Counted from the first letter of the stretch, positions 1 to 9,763 are shown. The stretch: 15,000 bases of DNA from Penaeus vannamei (GCF_042767895.1 NC_091560.1:34642999-34657998), one strand, 5' to 3'. The notes: generated by a model from the sequence alone, not told the origin. Numbers and translations are program-made.

Positions 1-3000
1 CTCTCCTCATCTCGGCTCTCTCCGTCTCTCCTCATCTCGGCTCTCTCCGTCTCTCCTCATCTTGGCTCTCTCCGTCTCTCCTCATCTTGGCTCTCCCCGT
101 CTCTCCTCATCTTGGCTCTCTCCGTCTCTCCTCATCTCGGCTCTCTCCGTCTCTCCTCATCTTGGCTCTCCCCGTCTCTCCTCATCTTGGCTCTCTCCGT
201 CTCTCCTCATCTTGGCTCTCTCCGTCTCTCCTCATCTTGGCTCTCTCCGTCTCTCCTCATCTCGGCTCTCTCCGTCTCTCCTCATCTCGGCTCTCTCCGT
301 CTCTCCTCATCTTGGCTCTCCCCGTCTCTCCTCATCTCGGATCTCTCCGTCTCTCTTCATCTCGATTCTCTCCGTCTCTCTTCATCTCGGCTCTCTCCGT
401 CTCTCCTCATCTCGGCTCTCTCCGTCTCTCCTCATCTCGGATCTCTCCGTCTCTCTTCATCTCGATTCTCTCCGTCTCTCCTCATCTCGGCTCTCTCCGT
501 CTCTCCTCATCTCGGCTCTCTCCGTCTCTCCTCATCTCGGATCTCTCCGTCTCTCCTCATCTCGGATCTCTCCGTCTCTCCTCATCTCGGCTCTCTCCGT
601 CTCTCCTCATCTCGGCTCTCCCCGTCTCTCCTCATCTCGGCTCTCCCCGTCTCTCCTCATCTTGGCTCTCTCCGTCTCTCCTCATCTCGGATCTCTCCGT
701 CTCTCTTCATCTCGATTCTCTCCGTCTCTCCTCATCTCGGCTCTCCCCGTCTCTCCTCATCTCGGCTCTCCCCGTCTCTCCTCATCTTGGCTCTCCCCGT
801 CTCTCCTCATCTTGGCTCTCTCCGTCTCTCCTCATCTCGGATCTCTCCGTCTCTCTTCATCTCGATTCTCTCCGTCTCTCTTCATCTCGGCTCTCTCCGT
901 CTCTCCTCATCTCGGCTCTCTCCGTCTCTCCTCATCTCGGATCTCTCCGTCTCTCTTCATCTCGATTCTCTCCGTCTCTCTTCATCTCGGCTCTCTCCGT
1001 CTCTCCTCATCTCGGCTCTCTCCGTCTCTCCTCATCTCGGATCTCTCCGTCTCTCCTCATCTCGGCTCTCTCCGTCTCTCCTCATCTCGGATCTCTCCGT
1101 CTCTCTTCATCTCGATTCTCTCCGTCTCTCTTCATCTCGGCTCTCTCCGTCTCTCCTCATCTCGGCTCTCTCCGTCTCTCCTCATCTCGGCTCTCTCCGT
1201 CTCTCCTCATCTTGGCTCTCTCCGTCTCTCCTCATCTCGGCTCTCTCCGTCTCTCCTCATCTCGGCTCTCTCCGTCTCTCCTCATCTTGGCTCTCTCCGT
1301 CTCTCCTCATCTCGGCTCTCTCCGTCTCTCCTCATCTCGGCTCTCTCCGTCTCTCCTCATCTCGGCTCTCTCCGTCTCTCCTCATCTTGGCTCTCTCCGT
1401 CTCTCCTCATCTCGGCTCTCTCCGTCTCTCCTCATCTTGGCTCTCTCCGTCTCTCCTCATCTCGGCTCTCTCCGTCTCTCCTCATCTCGGCTCTCTCCGT
1501 CTCTCCTCATCTCGGCTCTCTCCGTCTCTCCTCATCTTGGCTCTCTCCGTCTCTCCTCATCTTGGCTCTCTCCGTCTCTCCTCATCTCGGCTCTCTCCGT
1601 CTCTCCTCATCTCGGATCTCTCCGTCTCTCCTCATCTCGGCTCTCTCCGTCTCTCCTCATCTCGGATCTCTCCGTCTCTCTTCATCTCGGCTCTCTCCGT
1701 CTCTCCTCATCTCGGATCTCTCCGTCTCTCCTCATCTCGGATCTCTCCGTCTCTCCTCATCTCGGATCTCTCCGTCTCTCCTCATCTTGGCTCTCTCCGT
1801 CTCTCCTCATCTCGGCTCTCTCCGTCTCTCCTCATCTTGGCTCTCTCCGTCTCTCCTCATCTCGGCTCTCTCCGTCTCTCCTCATCTTGGCTCTCTCCGT
1901 CTCTCCTCATCTCGGCTCTCTCCGTCTCTCCTCATCTCGGATCTCTCCGTCTCTCTTCATCTCGGCTCTCTCCGTCTCTCCTCATCTCGGATCTCTCCGT
2001 CTCTCCTCATCTCGGATCTCTCCGTCTCTCCTCATCTTGGCTCTCTCCGTCTCTCCTCATCTCGGCTCTCTCCGTCTCTCCTCATCTTGGCTCTCTCCGT
2101 CTCTCCTCATCTCGGCTCTCTCCGTCTCTCCTCATCTCGGCTCTCTCCGTCTCTCCTCATCTCGGATCTCTCCGTCTCTCCTCATCTCGGATCTCTCCGT
2201 CTCTCCTCATCTTGGCTCTCTCCGTCTCTCCTCATCTCGGCTCTCTCCGTCTCTCCTCATCTCGGCTCTCTCCGTCTCTCCTCATCTCGGCTCTCTCCGT
2301 CTCTCCTCATCTCGGATCTCTCCGTCTCTCCTCATCTTGGCTCTCTCCGTCTCTCCTCATCTCGGATCTCTCCGTCTCTCCTCATCTTGGCTCTCTCCGT
2401 CTCTCCTCATCTCGGATCTCTCCGTCTCTCCTCATCTCGGCTCTCCCCGTCTCTCCTCATCTCGGCTCTCCCCGTCTCTCCTCATCTCGGCTCTCCCCGT
2501 CTCTCCTCATCTTGGCTCTCTCCGTCTCTCCTCATCTCGGATCTCTCCGTCTCTCCTCATCTTGGCTCTCTCCGTCTCTCCTCATCTCGGCTCTCTCCGT
2601 CTCTCCTCATCTCGGATCTCTCCGTCTCTCTTCATCTCGGATCTCTCCGTCTCTCCTCATCTCGGATCTCTCCGTCTCTCCTCATCTCGGCTCTCCCCGT
2701 CTCTCCTCATCTCGGCTCTCTCCGTCTCTCCTCATCTCGGCTCTCTCCGTCTCTCCTCATCTCGGCTCTCTCCGTCTCTCCTCATCTTGGCTCTCTCCGT
2801 CTCTCCTCATCTTGGCTCTCTCCGTCTCTCCTCATCTTGGCTCTCTCCGTCTCTCCTCATCTCGGATCTCTCCGTCTCTCCTCATCTCGGCTCTCTCCGT
2901 CTCTCCTCATCTTGGCTCTCTCCGTCTCTCCTCATCTTGGCTCTCTCCGTCTCTCCTCATCTTGGCTCTCTCCGTCTCTCCTCATCTCGGATCTCTCCGT

Positions 3001-3535
3001 CTCTCTTCATCTCGGCTCTCTCCGTCTCTCCTCATCTCGGATCTCTCCGTCTCTCCTCATCTCGGATCTCTCCGTCTCTCCTCATCTCGGATCTCTCCGT
3101 CTCTCCTCATCTCGGCTCTCCCCGTCTCTCCTCATCTCGGCTCTCTCCGTCTCTCCTCATCTTGGCTCTCTCCGTCTCTCCTCATCTTGGCTCTCTCCGT
3201 CTCTCCTCATCTCGGATCTCTCCGTCTCTCCTCATCTCGGATCTCTCCGTCTCTCCTCATCTCGGCTCTCCCCGTCTCTCCTCATCTCGGCTCTCTCCGT
3301 CTCTCCTCATCTCGGATCTCTCCGTCTCTCTTCATCTCGGCTCTCTCCGTCTCTCCTCATCTCGGATCTCTCCGTCTCTCCTCATCTCGGATCTCTCCGT
3401 CTCTCCTCATCTTGGCTCTCTCCGTCTCTCCTCATCTCGGATCTCTCCGTCTCTCCTCATCTCGGCTCTCTCCGTCTCTCCTCATCTTGGCTCTCTCCGT
3501 CTCTCCTCATCTTGGCTCTCTCCGTCTCTCCTCAT

Positions 3536-4210
3536 CTTGGCTCTCTCCGTCTCTCCTCATCTTGGCTCTCTCCGTCTCTCCTCATCTTGGCTCTCTCCGT
3601 CTCTCCTCATCTTGGCTCTCTCCGTCTCTCCTCATCTTGGCTCTCTCCGTCTCTCCTCATCTTGGCTCTCTCCGTCTCTCCTCATCTTGGCTCTCTCCGT
3701 CTCTCCTCATCTCGGCTCTCTCCGTCTCTCCTCATCTTGGCTCTCTCCGTCTCTCCTCATCTCGGCTCTCCCCGTCTCTCCTCATCTCGGCTCTCCCCGT
3801 CTCTCCTCATCTTGGCTCTCTCCGTCTCTCCTCATCTCGGATCTCTCCGTCTCTCCTCATCTTGGCTCTCTCCGTCTCTCCTCATCTTGGCTCTCTCCGT
3901 CTCTCCTCATCTTGGCTCTCTCCGTCTCTCCTCATCTCGGATCTCTCCGTCTCTCTTCATCTCGATTCTCTCCGTCTCTCTTCATCTCGGCTCTCTCCGT
4001 CTCTCCTCATCTCGGCTCTCCCCGTCTCTCCTCATCTCGGATCTCTCCGTCTCTCCTCATCTTGGCTCTCTCCGTCTCTCCTCATCTCGGATCTCTCCGT
4101 CTCTCCTCATCTCGGCTCTCCCCGTCTCTCCTCATCTCGGATCTCTCCGTCTCTCCTCATCTCGGATCTCTCCGTCTCTCCTCATCTTGGCTCTCTCCGT
4201 CTCTCCTCAT
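3536..4210 (+). repeat. Block duplicated within the array, copy 1
   Basis: This stretch of 27 units has the same order of unit variants as 4811-5485. It contains seven CTTGG units, then CTCGG, CTTGG, two CCCC-type units, CTTGG, CTCGGAT, three CTTGG, CTCGGAT ending in TTCAT, CTCGATT and so on. The offset is 1,275 bp, exactly 51 units. The match ends at 4211, where this copy has CTCGGCT and the other has CTCGGAT. Upstream, the order CTTGG, CTCGGAT, CTCGGCT (3411-3485) matches 4736-4810 at an offset two units larger, so the two CTTGG runs differ by two units (nine here, seven there). Confidence 0.9.
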
Positions 4211-4810
4211 CTCGGCTCTCTCCGTCTCTCCTCATCTCGGCTCTCTCCGTCTCTCCTCATCTCGGCTCTCTCCGTCTCTCCTCATCTCGGATCTCTCCGT
4301 CTCTCCTCATCTTGGCTCTCTCCGTCTCTCCTCATCTTGGCTCTCTCCGTCTCTCCTCATCTCGGATCTCTCCGTCTCTCTTCATCTCGATTCTCTCCGT
4401 CTCTCTTCATCTCGGCTCTCTCCGTCTCTCCTCATCTCGGCTCTCTCCGTCTCTCCTCATCTCGGATCTCTCCGTCTCTCTTCATCTCGGCTCTCTCCGT
4501 CTCTCCTCATCTCGGATCTCTCCGTCTCTCCTCATCTTGGCTCTCTCCGTCTCTCCTCATCTTGGCTCTCTCCGTCTCTCCTCATCTTGGCTCTCTCCGT
4601 CTCTCCTCATCTTGGCTCTCTCCGTCTCTCCTCATCTTGGCTCTCTCCGTCTCTCCTCATCTTGGCTCTCTCCGTCTCTCCTCATCTCGGATCTCTCCGT
4701 CTCTCCTCATCTCGGCTCTCTCCGTCTCTCCTCATCTTGGCTCTCTCCGTCTCTCCTCATCTCGGATCTCTCCGTCTCTCCTCATCTCGGCTCTCTCCGT
4801 CTCTCCTCAT

Positions 4811-5485
4811 CTTGGCTCTCTCCGTCTCTCCTCATCTTGGCTCTCTCCGTCTCTCCTCATCTTGGCTCTCTCCGTCTCTCCTCATCTTGGCTCTCTCCGT
4901 CTCTCCTCATCTTGGCTCTCTCCGTCTCTCCTCATCTTGGCTCTCTCCGTCTCTCCTCATCTTGGCTCTCTCCGTCTCTCCTCATCTCGGCTCTCTCCGT
5001 CTCTCCTCATCTTGGCTCTCTCCGTCTCTCCTCATCTCGGCTCTCCCCGTCTCTCCTCATCTCGGCTCTCCCCGTCTCTCCTCATCTTGGCTCTCTCCGT
5101 CTCTCCTCATCTCGGATCTCTCCGTCTCTCCTCATCTTGGCTCTCTCCGTCTCTCCTCATCTTGGCTCTCTCCGTCTCTCCTCATCTTGGCTCTCTCCGT
5201 CTCTCCTCATCTCGGATCTCTCCGTCTCTCTTCATCTCGATTCTCTCCGTCTCTCTTCATCTCGGCTCTCTCCGTCTCTCCTCATCTCGGCTCTCCCCGT
5301 CTCTCCTCATCTCGGATCTCTCCGTCTCTCCTCATCTTGGCTCTCTCCGTCTCTCCTCATCTCGGATCTCTCCGTCTCTCCTCATCTCGGCTCTCCCCGT
5401 CTCTCCTCATCTCGGATCTCTCCGTCTCTCCTCATCTCGGATCTCTCCGTCTCTCCTCATCTTGGCTCTCTCCGTCTCTCCTCAT
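4811..5485 (+). repeat. Block duplicated within the array, copy 2
   Basis: This is the partner of 3536-4210, with identical variant order over 27 units (675 bp). Since neighbouring units elsewhere have different variant orders, the shared order indicates a recent copying event inside the array, such as unequal exchange or conversion, rather than uniform homogenisation. Confidence 0.9.
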
Positions 5486-6460
5486 CTCGGATCTCTCCGT
5501 CTCTCCTCATCTTGGCTCTCTCCGTCTCTCCTCATCTTGGCTCTCTCCGTCTCTCCTCATCTCGGATCTCTCCGTCTCTCCTCATCTTGGCTCTCTCCGT
5601 CTCTCCTCATCTCGGATCTCTCCGTCTCTCCTCATCTTGGCTCTCCCCGTCTCTCCTCATCTCGGATCTCTCCGTCTCTCTTCATCTCGATTCTCTCCGT
5701 CTCTCTTCATCTCGGCTCTCTCCGTCTCTCCTCATCTCGGCTCTCTCCGTCTCTCCTCATCTCGGATCTCTCCGTCTCTCTTCATCTCGATTCTCTCCGT
5801 CTCTCTTCATCTCGGCTCTCTCCGTCTCTCCTCATCTCGGCTCTCTCCGTCTCTCCTCATCTCGGATCTCTCCGTCTCTCCTCATCTCGGATCTCTCCGT
5901 CTCTCCTCATCTTGGCTCTCTCCGTCTCTCCTCATCTCGGCTCTCTCCGTCTCTCCTCATCTTGGCTCTCTCCGTCTCTCCTCATCTCGGCTCTCTCCGT
6001 CTCTCCTCATCTTGGCTCTCTCCGTCTCTCCTCATCTTGGCTCTCTCCGTCTCTCCTCATCTTGGCTCTCTCCGTCTCTCCTCATCTTGGCTCTCTCCGT
6101 CTCTCCTCATCTCGGATCTCTCCGTCTCTCCTCATCTCGGCTCTCTCCGTCTCTCCTCATCTCGGCTCTCTCCGTCTCTCTTCATCTCGATTCTCTCCGT
6201 CTCTCTTCATCTCGGATCTCTCCGTCTCTCCTCATCTCGGCTCTCTCCGTCTCTCCTCATCTTGGCTCTCTCCGTCTCTCCTCATCTCGGCTCTCTCCGT
6301 CTCTCTTCATCTCGATTCTCTCCGTCTCTCTTCATCTCGGCTCTCTCCGTCTCTCCTCATCTCGGCTCTCTCCGTCTCTCCTCATCTTGGCTCTCTCCGT
6401 CTCTCCTCATCTCGGCTCTCTCCGTCTCTCTTCATCTCGATTCTCTCCGTCTCTCTTCAT

Positions 6461-6628
6461 CTCGGCTCTCTCTTCATCTTGGCTCTCTCTTCATTTCGAT
6501 TCTCTCCGTCTCTCTTTATCCCGGCTCTCTCCGTCTCTCTTCATCTCGGCTCTCTCCTCATCTCGATTCTCTCCGTCTCTCTTCATCTCGGCTCTCTCCT
6601 CATATCGGCTCTCTCCGTCTCTCCCCAT
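6461..6628. repeat. Degenerate island with shortened 17-bp units
   Basis: Eight units with lengths 17, 17, 25, 25, 17, 25, 17 and 25 bp begin at 6461, 6478, 6495, 6520, 6545, 6562, 6587 and 6604. The 17-bp form reads CTCGG followed by CTCTCTCTTCAT or CTCTCTCCTCAT, which is an 8-bp deletion between the two CTCTC pentamers. Four such deletions (32 bp) fully account for the register change from 11 to 4 modulo 25. Single-base variants rare elsewhere also cluster here, such as TTCGA, CCCGG, ATCGG, TTTAT and CCCAT. Confidence 0.9.
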
Positions 6629-8645
6629 CTTGGCTCTCTCCGTCTCTCTTCATCTCGGCTCTCTCCGTCTCTCTTCATCTCGATTCTCTCCGTCTCTCTT
6701 CATCTCGGCTCTCTCCGTCTCTCCTCATCTCGGCTCTCTCCGTCTCTCCTCATCTTGGCTCTCTCCGTCTCTCCTCATCTCGGCTCTCTCCGTCTCTCTT
6801 CATCTCGATTCTCTCCGTCTCTCTTCATCTCGGCTCTCTCCGTCTCTCCTCATCTCGGCTCTCTCCGTCTCTCCTCATCTTGGCTCTCTCCGTCTCTCTT
6901 CATCTCGGCTCTCTCCGTCTCTCCTCATCTCGGCTCTCTCCGTCTCTCCTCATCTCGGATCTCTCCGTCTCTCCTCATCTCGGCTCTCTCCGTCTCTCTT
7001 CATCTCGGATCTCTCCGTCTCTCTTCATCTCGGCTCTCTCCGTCTCTCCTCATCTTGGCTCTCTCCGTCTCTCTTCATCTCGGCTCTCTCCGTCTCTCCT
7101 CATCTTGGCTCTCTCCGTCTCTCCTCATCTCGGATCTCTCCGTCTCTCCTCATCTTGGCTCTCTCCGTCTCTCCTCATCTCGGATCTCTCCGTCTCTCCT
7201 CATCTTGGCTCTCTCCGTCTCTCCTCATCTTGGCTCTCTCCGTCTCTCCTCATCTTGGCTCTCTCCGTCTCTCCTCATCTCGGATCTCTCCGTCTCTCCT
7301 CATCTTGGCTCTCTCCGTCTCTCCTCATCTCGGATCTCTCCGTCTCTCCTCATCTTGGCTCTCCCCGTCTCTCCTCATCTCGGATCTCTCCGTCTCTCCT
7401 CATCTTGGCTCTCTCCGTCTCTCTTCATCTCGGCTCTCTCCGTCTCTCCTCATCTCGGCTCTCTCCGTCTCTCCTCATCTCGGATCTCTCCGTCTCTCCT
7501 CATCTCGGCTCTCTCCGTCTCTCTTCATCTCGGATCTCTCCGTCTCTCTTCATCTCGAGTCTCTCCGTCTCTCTTCATCTCGGCTCTCTCCGTCTCTCCT
7601 CATCTTGGCTCTCTCCGTCTCTCCTCATCTCGGATCTCTCCGTCTCTCTTCATCTCGATTCTCTCCGTCTCTCTTCATCTCGGCTCTCTCCGTCTCTCTT
7701 CATCTCGGCTCTCTCCGTCTCTCCTCATCTCGGATCTCTCCGTCTCTCCTCATCTCGGATCTCTCCGTCTCTCCTCATCTCGGCTCTCTCCGTCTCTCCT
7801 CATCTCGGCTCTCTCCGTCTCTCTACATCTCGATTCTCTCCGTCTCTCTTCATCTCGGCTCTCTCCGTCTCTCCTCATCTCGGATCTCTCCGTCTCTCTT
7901 CATCTCGATTCTCTCCGTCTCTCTTCATCTCGGCTCTCTCCGTCTCTCCTCATTTCGGCTCTCTCCGTCTCTCTTCATCTCGGCTCTCTCCGTCTCTCCT
8001 CATCTCGGATCTCTCCGTCTCTCTTCATCTCGGCTCTCTCCGTCTCTCCTCATCTCGGATCTCTCCGTCTCTCTTCATCTCGATTCTCTCCGTCTCTCTT
8101 CATCTCGGCTCTCTCCGTCTCTCCTCATTTCGGCTCTCTCCGTCTCTCTTCATCTCGGCTCTCTCCGTCTCTCCTCATCTCGGCTCTCTCCGTCTCTCCT
8201 CATCTCGGCTCTCCCCGTCTCTCCTCATCTCGGATCTCTCCGTCTCTCCTCATCTCGGCTCTCTCCGTCTCTCCTCATCTCGGCTCTCCCCGTCTCTCCT
8301 CATCTCGGCTCTCTCCGTCTCTCCTCATCTCGGCTCTCCCCGTCTCTCGTCATCTCGGCTCTCTCCGTCTCTCCTCATCTCGGATCTCTCCGTCTCTCCT
8401 CATCTCGGCTCTCTCCGTCTCTCCTCATCTCGGATCTCTCCGTCTCTCCTCATCTCGGATCTCTCCGTCTCTCCTCATCTCGGATCTCTCCGTCTCTCCT
8501 CATCTCTGCTCTCTCCGTCTCTCGTCATCTCGGATCTCCCCGTCTCTCCTCATCTCGGATCTCTCCGTCTCTCTTCATCTCGGCTCTCTCCGTCTCTCCT
8601 CATCTCGGATCTCTCCGTCTCTCCTCATCTCGGATCTCTCTTCAT

Positions 8646-8880
8646 CTCGGCTTTCTCCTCATTTCAGCTCTCTCCGTTTCTCATCTCGGCTCTCTCTTCA
8701 TCTCGGCTCTCTCCGTCTCTCTTCATCTCGGCTCTCTCTTCATCTTGGCTCTTTGTTCATCTCGGCTCTCTCCTCATTTCAGCTCTCTCCGTCTCTCTCC
8801 TCATCTCGGCTCTCTCTTCATCTCGGCTCTCTCCGTCTCTCTTCATCTTGGCTCTCTCTTCATCTTGGCTCTTTGTTCAT
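8646..8880 (+). repeat. Six-unit composite tandem duplication (115 bp and 120 bp)
   Basis: Two adjacent copies, 8646-8760 and 8761-8880, share the unit-length order 17, 22 or 27, 17, 25, 17, 17. Both hold a TTCAG unit (8663 and 8778) and a CTTGG unit with the otherwise unseen CTCTTTGTTCAT ending (8744 and 8864). The 5-bp length difference lies in the second unit. The copies are nearly identical, so the duplication is younger than the changes it carries. Confidence 0.9.
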
Positions 8881-9108
8881 CTCGGCTCTCTCCGTCTCTC
8901 CTCATCTCGGCTCTCTCCGTCTCTCTTCATCTCGGCTCTCTCCGTCTCTCTCCTCATCTCGGCTCTCTCCTCATCTCGATTCTCTTCGTCTCTCTTCATC
9001 TCGGCTCTCTCCGTCTCTCCTCATCTCGGATCTCTCTTCATCTCGGCTATCTCCTCCCCTCGGCTCTCCCCGTCTCTCCTCATCTCGGCTCTCTCCATCT
9101 CTCCTCAT
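8881..9108. repeat. Decaying right edge of the 25-bp array
   Basis: Ten units of 25, 25, 27, 17, 25, 25, 17, 17, 25 and 25 bp start at 8881, 8906, 8931, 8958, 8975, 9000, 9025, 9042, 9059 and 9084. They carry private changes such as TTCGT (8985-8989) and TCCAT (9094-9098). Length and sequence irregularity rises toward the boundary, as expected at the edge of an array homogenised by unequal exchange. Confidence 0.85.
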
Positions 9109-9150
9109 CTTTCTCATTCTCAAAGCCCATCTCTCTCTCTCTCTCTGTAG
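9109..9150 (+). other. CT tract ending in a splice-acceptor-like GTAG
   Basis: The array ends in TTTCTCATTCTCAAAG and then an uninterrupted run of CT from about 9130, finishing in TGTAG at 9146-9150. On the + strand this looks like a polypyrimidine tract and a 3' splice site. No exon with recognisable coding content follows, so it may simply be a (CT)n microsatellite next to the array. Confidence 0.45.
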
Positions 9151-9301
9151 GACTGCTCTTACGACCACCTCGTATATCACACTATTCATTTTTCGTCCCA
9201 TGGCGTGCTGTACCCAGCTTTCGTGTCTAATCTACGTTTATTACGCACACACATGCGTCTGTGCGGATGCGTACGTACATACGAATACACATATGCAGAC
9301 A
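9151..9301. other. Short unique sequence, no gene recognised
   Basis: This is mixed-composition sequence with CA- and CGTA-rich stretches (for example ACACACATGCG, then TACGTACATACG). All three + frames read out of the array close within or just beyond it. I see no conserved protein or RNA motif. Confidence 0.7.
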
Positions 9302-9354
9302 GTGATGATTATGATAAAAATGATAATAATGATGATGATGATAATAATAATAAC
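9302..9354 (+). repeat. GAT/AAT trinucleotide microsatellite
   Basis: A purine-biased run of GAT, AAT and TAA triplets on the + strand. It is the opposite-strand counterpart of the ATT/ATC tract that begins 50 bp later at 9405. Confidence 0.9.
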
Positions 9355-9404
9355 TAGTAGTACTCAGAGATCGCATACCTCCGCTTCAATACTTCTTTCT
9401 AAAG

Positions 9405-9548
9405 TATTATTATTGTTATTATCATTAACATTGTCATAATCATTATTACTATTATTATTACCATCATTATTATTATTACTATTACCATTGTTACTATGTT
9501 TATTATCATTGTTATAATTGTGATCATCATTCTTGTTATATTCATCAT
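9405..9548 (+). repeat. Imperfect ATT/ATC/GTT trinucleotide tract
   Basis: About 145 bp of interspersed ATT, ATC, GTT and ACC triplets. The composition is the complement of 9302-9354, so the two tracts are inverted around a 50-bp unique centre. Confidence 0.9.
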
Positions 9549-9763
9549 CACTTCCTCCTCCTCCAATTCCTTTTTCTCCTCCCCCTCCTCCTCACCATCA
9601 TCATCATCATCTTCGTCTTCATCTTCATCATCCTCATCCTCATCCTCATCCTCGTCATCATCATCATCATCATCATCTTCATCATCACCATCCTCCACCT
9701 CCTCCTCCTCCCCATCATCATCATCATCATCCTCTTCATCTTCATCATCATTATCATCATTTG
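9549..9763 (+). repeat. TCC/TCA/TCT trinucleotide tract
   Basis: Runs of TCC, TCA, TCT and TCG, with a long uninterrupted (ATC)n-type stretch in the middle. Each frame gives homopolymer-like peptides (poly-Ser, His/Pro-rich, or Asp/Glu-rich on the other strand), so the open frames here are low-complexity artefacts. Confidence 0.9.

Larger units (their letters stand above)
1..9108. repeat. 25-bp minisatellite/satellite array (369 complete units)
   Basis: The unit is five pentamers: CTCTC, TCCGT, CTCTC, CTCAT and CTCGG. It is 60% GC and 84% pyrimidine on the + strand (12 C, 9 T, 3 G, 1 A). Common variants are CTTGG for CTCGG, an A after CTCGG (CTCGGAT), CTCGATT, CCCCGT for TCCGT and TTCAT for CTCAT. 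CTCGG or its variant recurs at positions equal to 11 modulo 25 from 11 to 6461, then at 4 modulo 25 from 6629 to 8629. Two blocks of 258 and 80 units therefore contain no net indel. The left boundary is outside the window and the right boundary is at 9108, where the pentamer pattern stops. The + strand carries no stop codon and no ATG. The three long open frames (62-9439, 87-9230, 112-9150) start at TTG and spell the same 25-residue periodic peptide (for example SPHLGSLRLSSS), because 25 is 1 modulo 3. I treat them as non-coding. Function is unknown; no centromeric or telomeric evidence is visible. Confidence 0.97.

Noticed and set aside
1..9108. CRISPR array or other repeat-spacer system
   Set aside because: There are no unique spacers between repeats. 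Units are contiguous and vary only at a few positions.
1..9108. Telomeric or subtelomeric repeat
   Set aside because: The unit is unrelated to TTAGG or TTAGGG, and no telomeric run is present in the window.
62..9439. Giant Ser/Leu-rich repeat protein of about 3,000 residues, in three frames
   Set aside because: All three frames are equally open with the same peptide, start at TTG, lack ATG, and end only where the repeat ends. That is a property of the 25-bp unit, not of selection on a protein.
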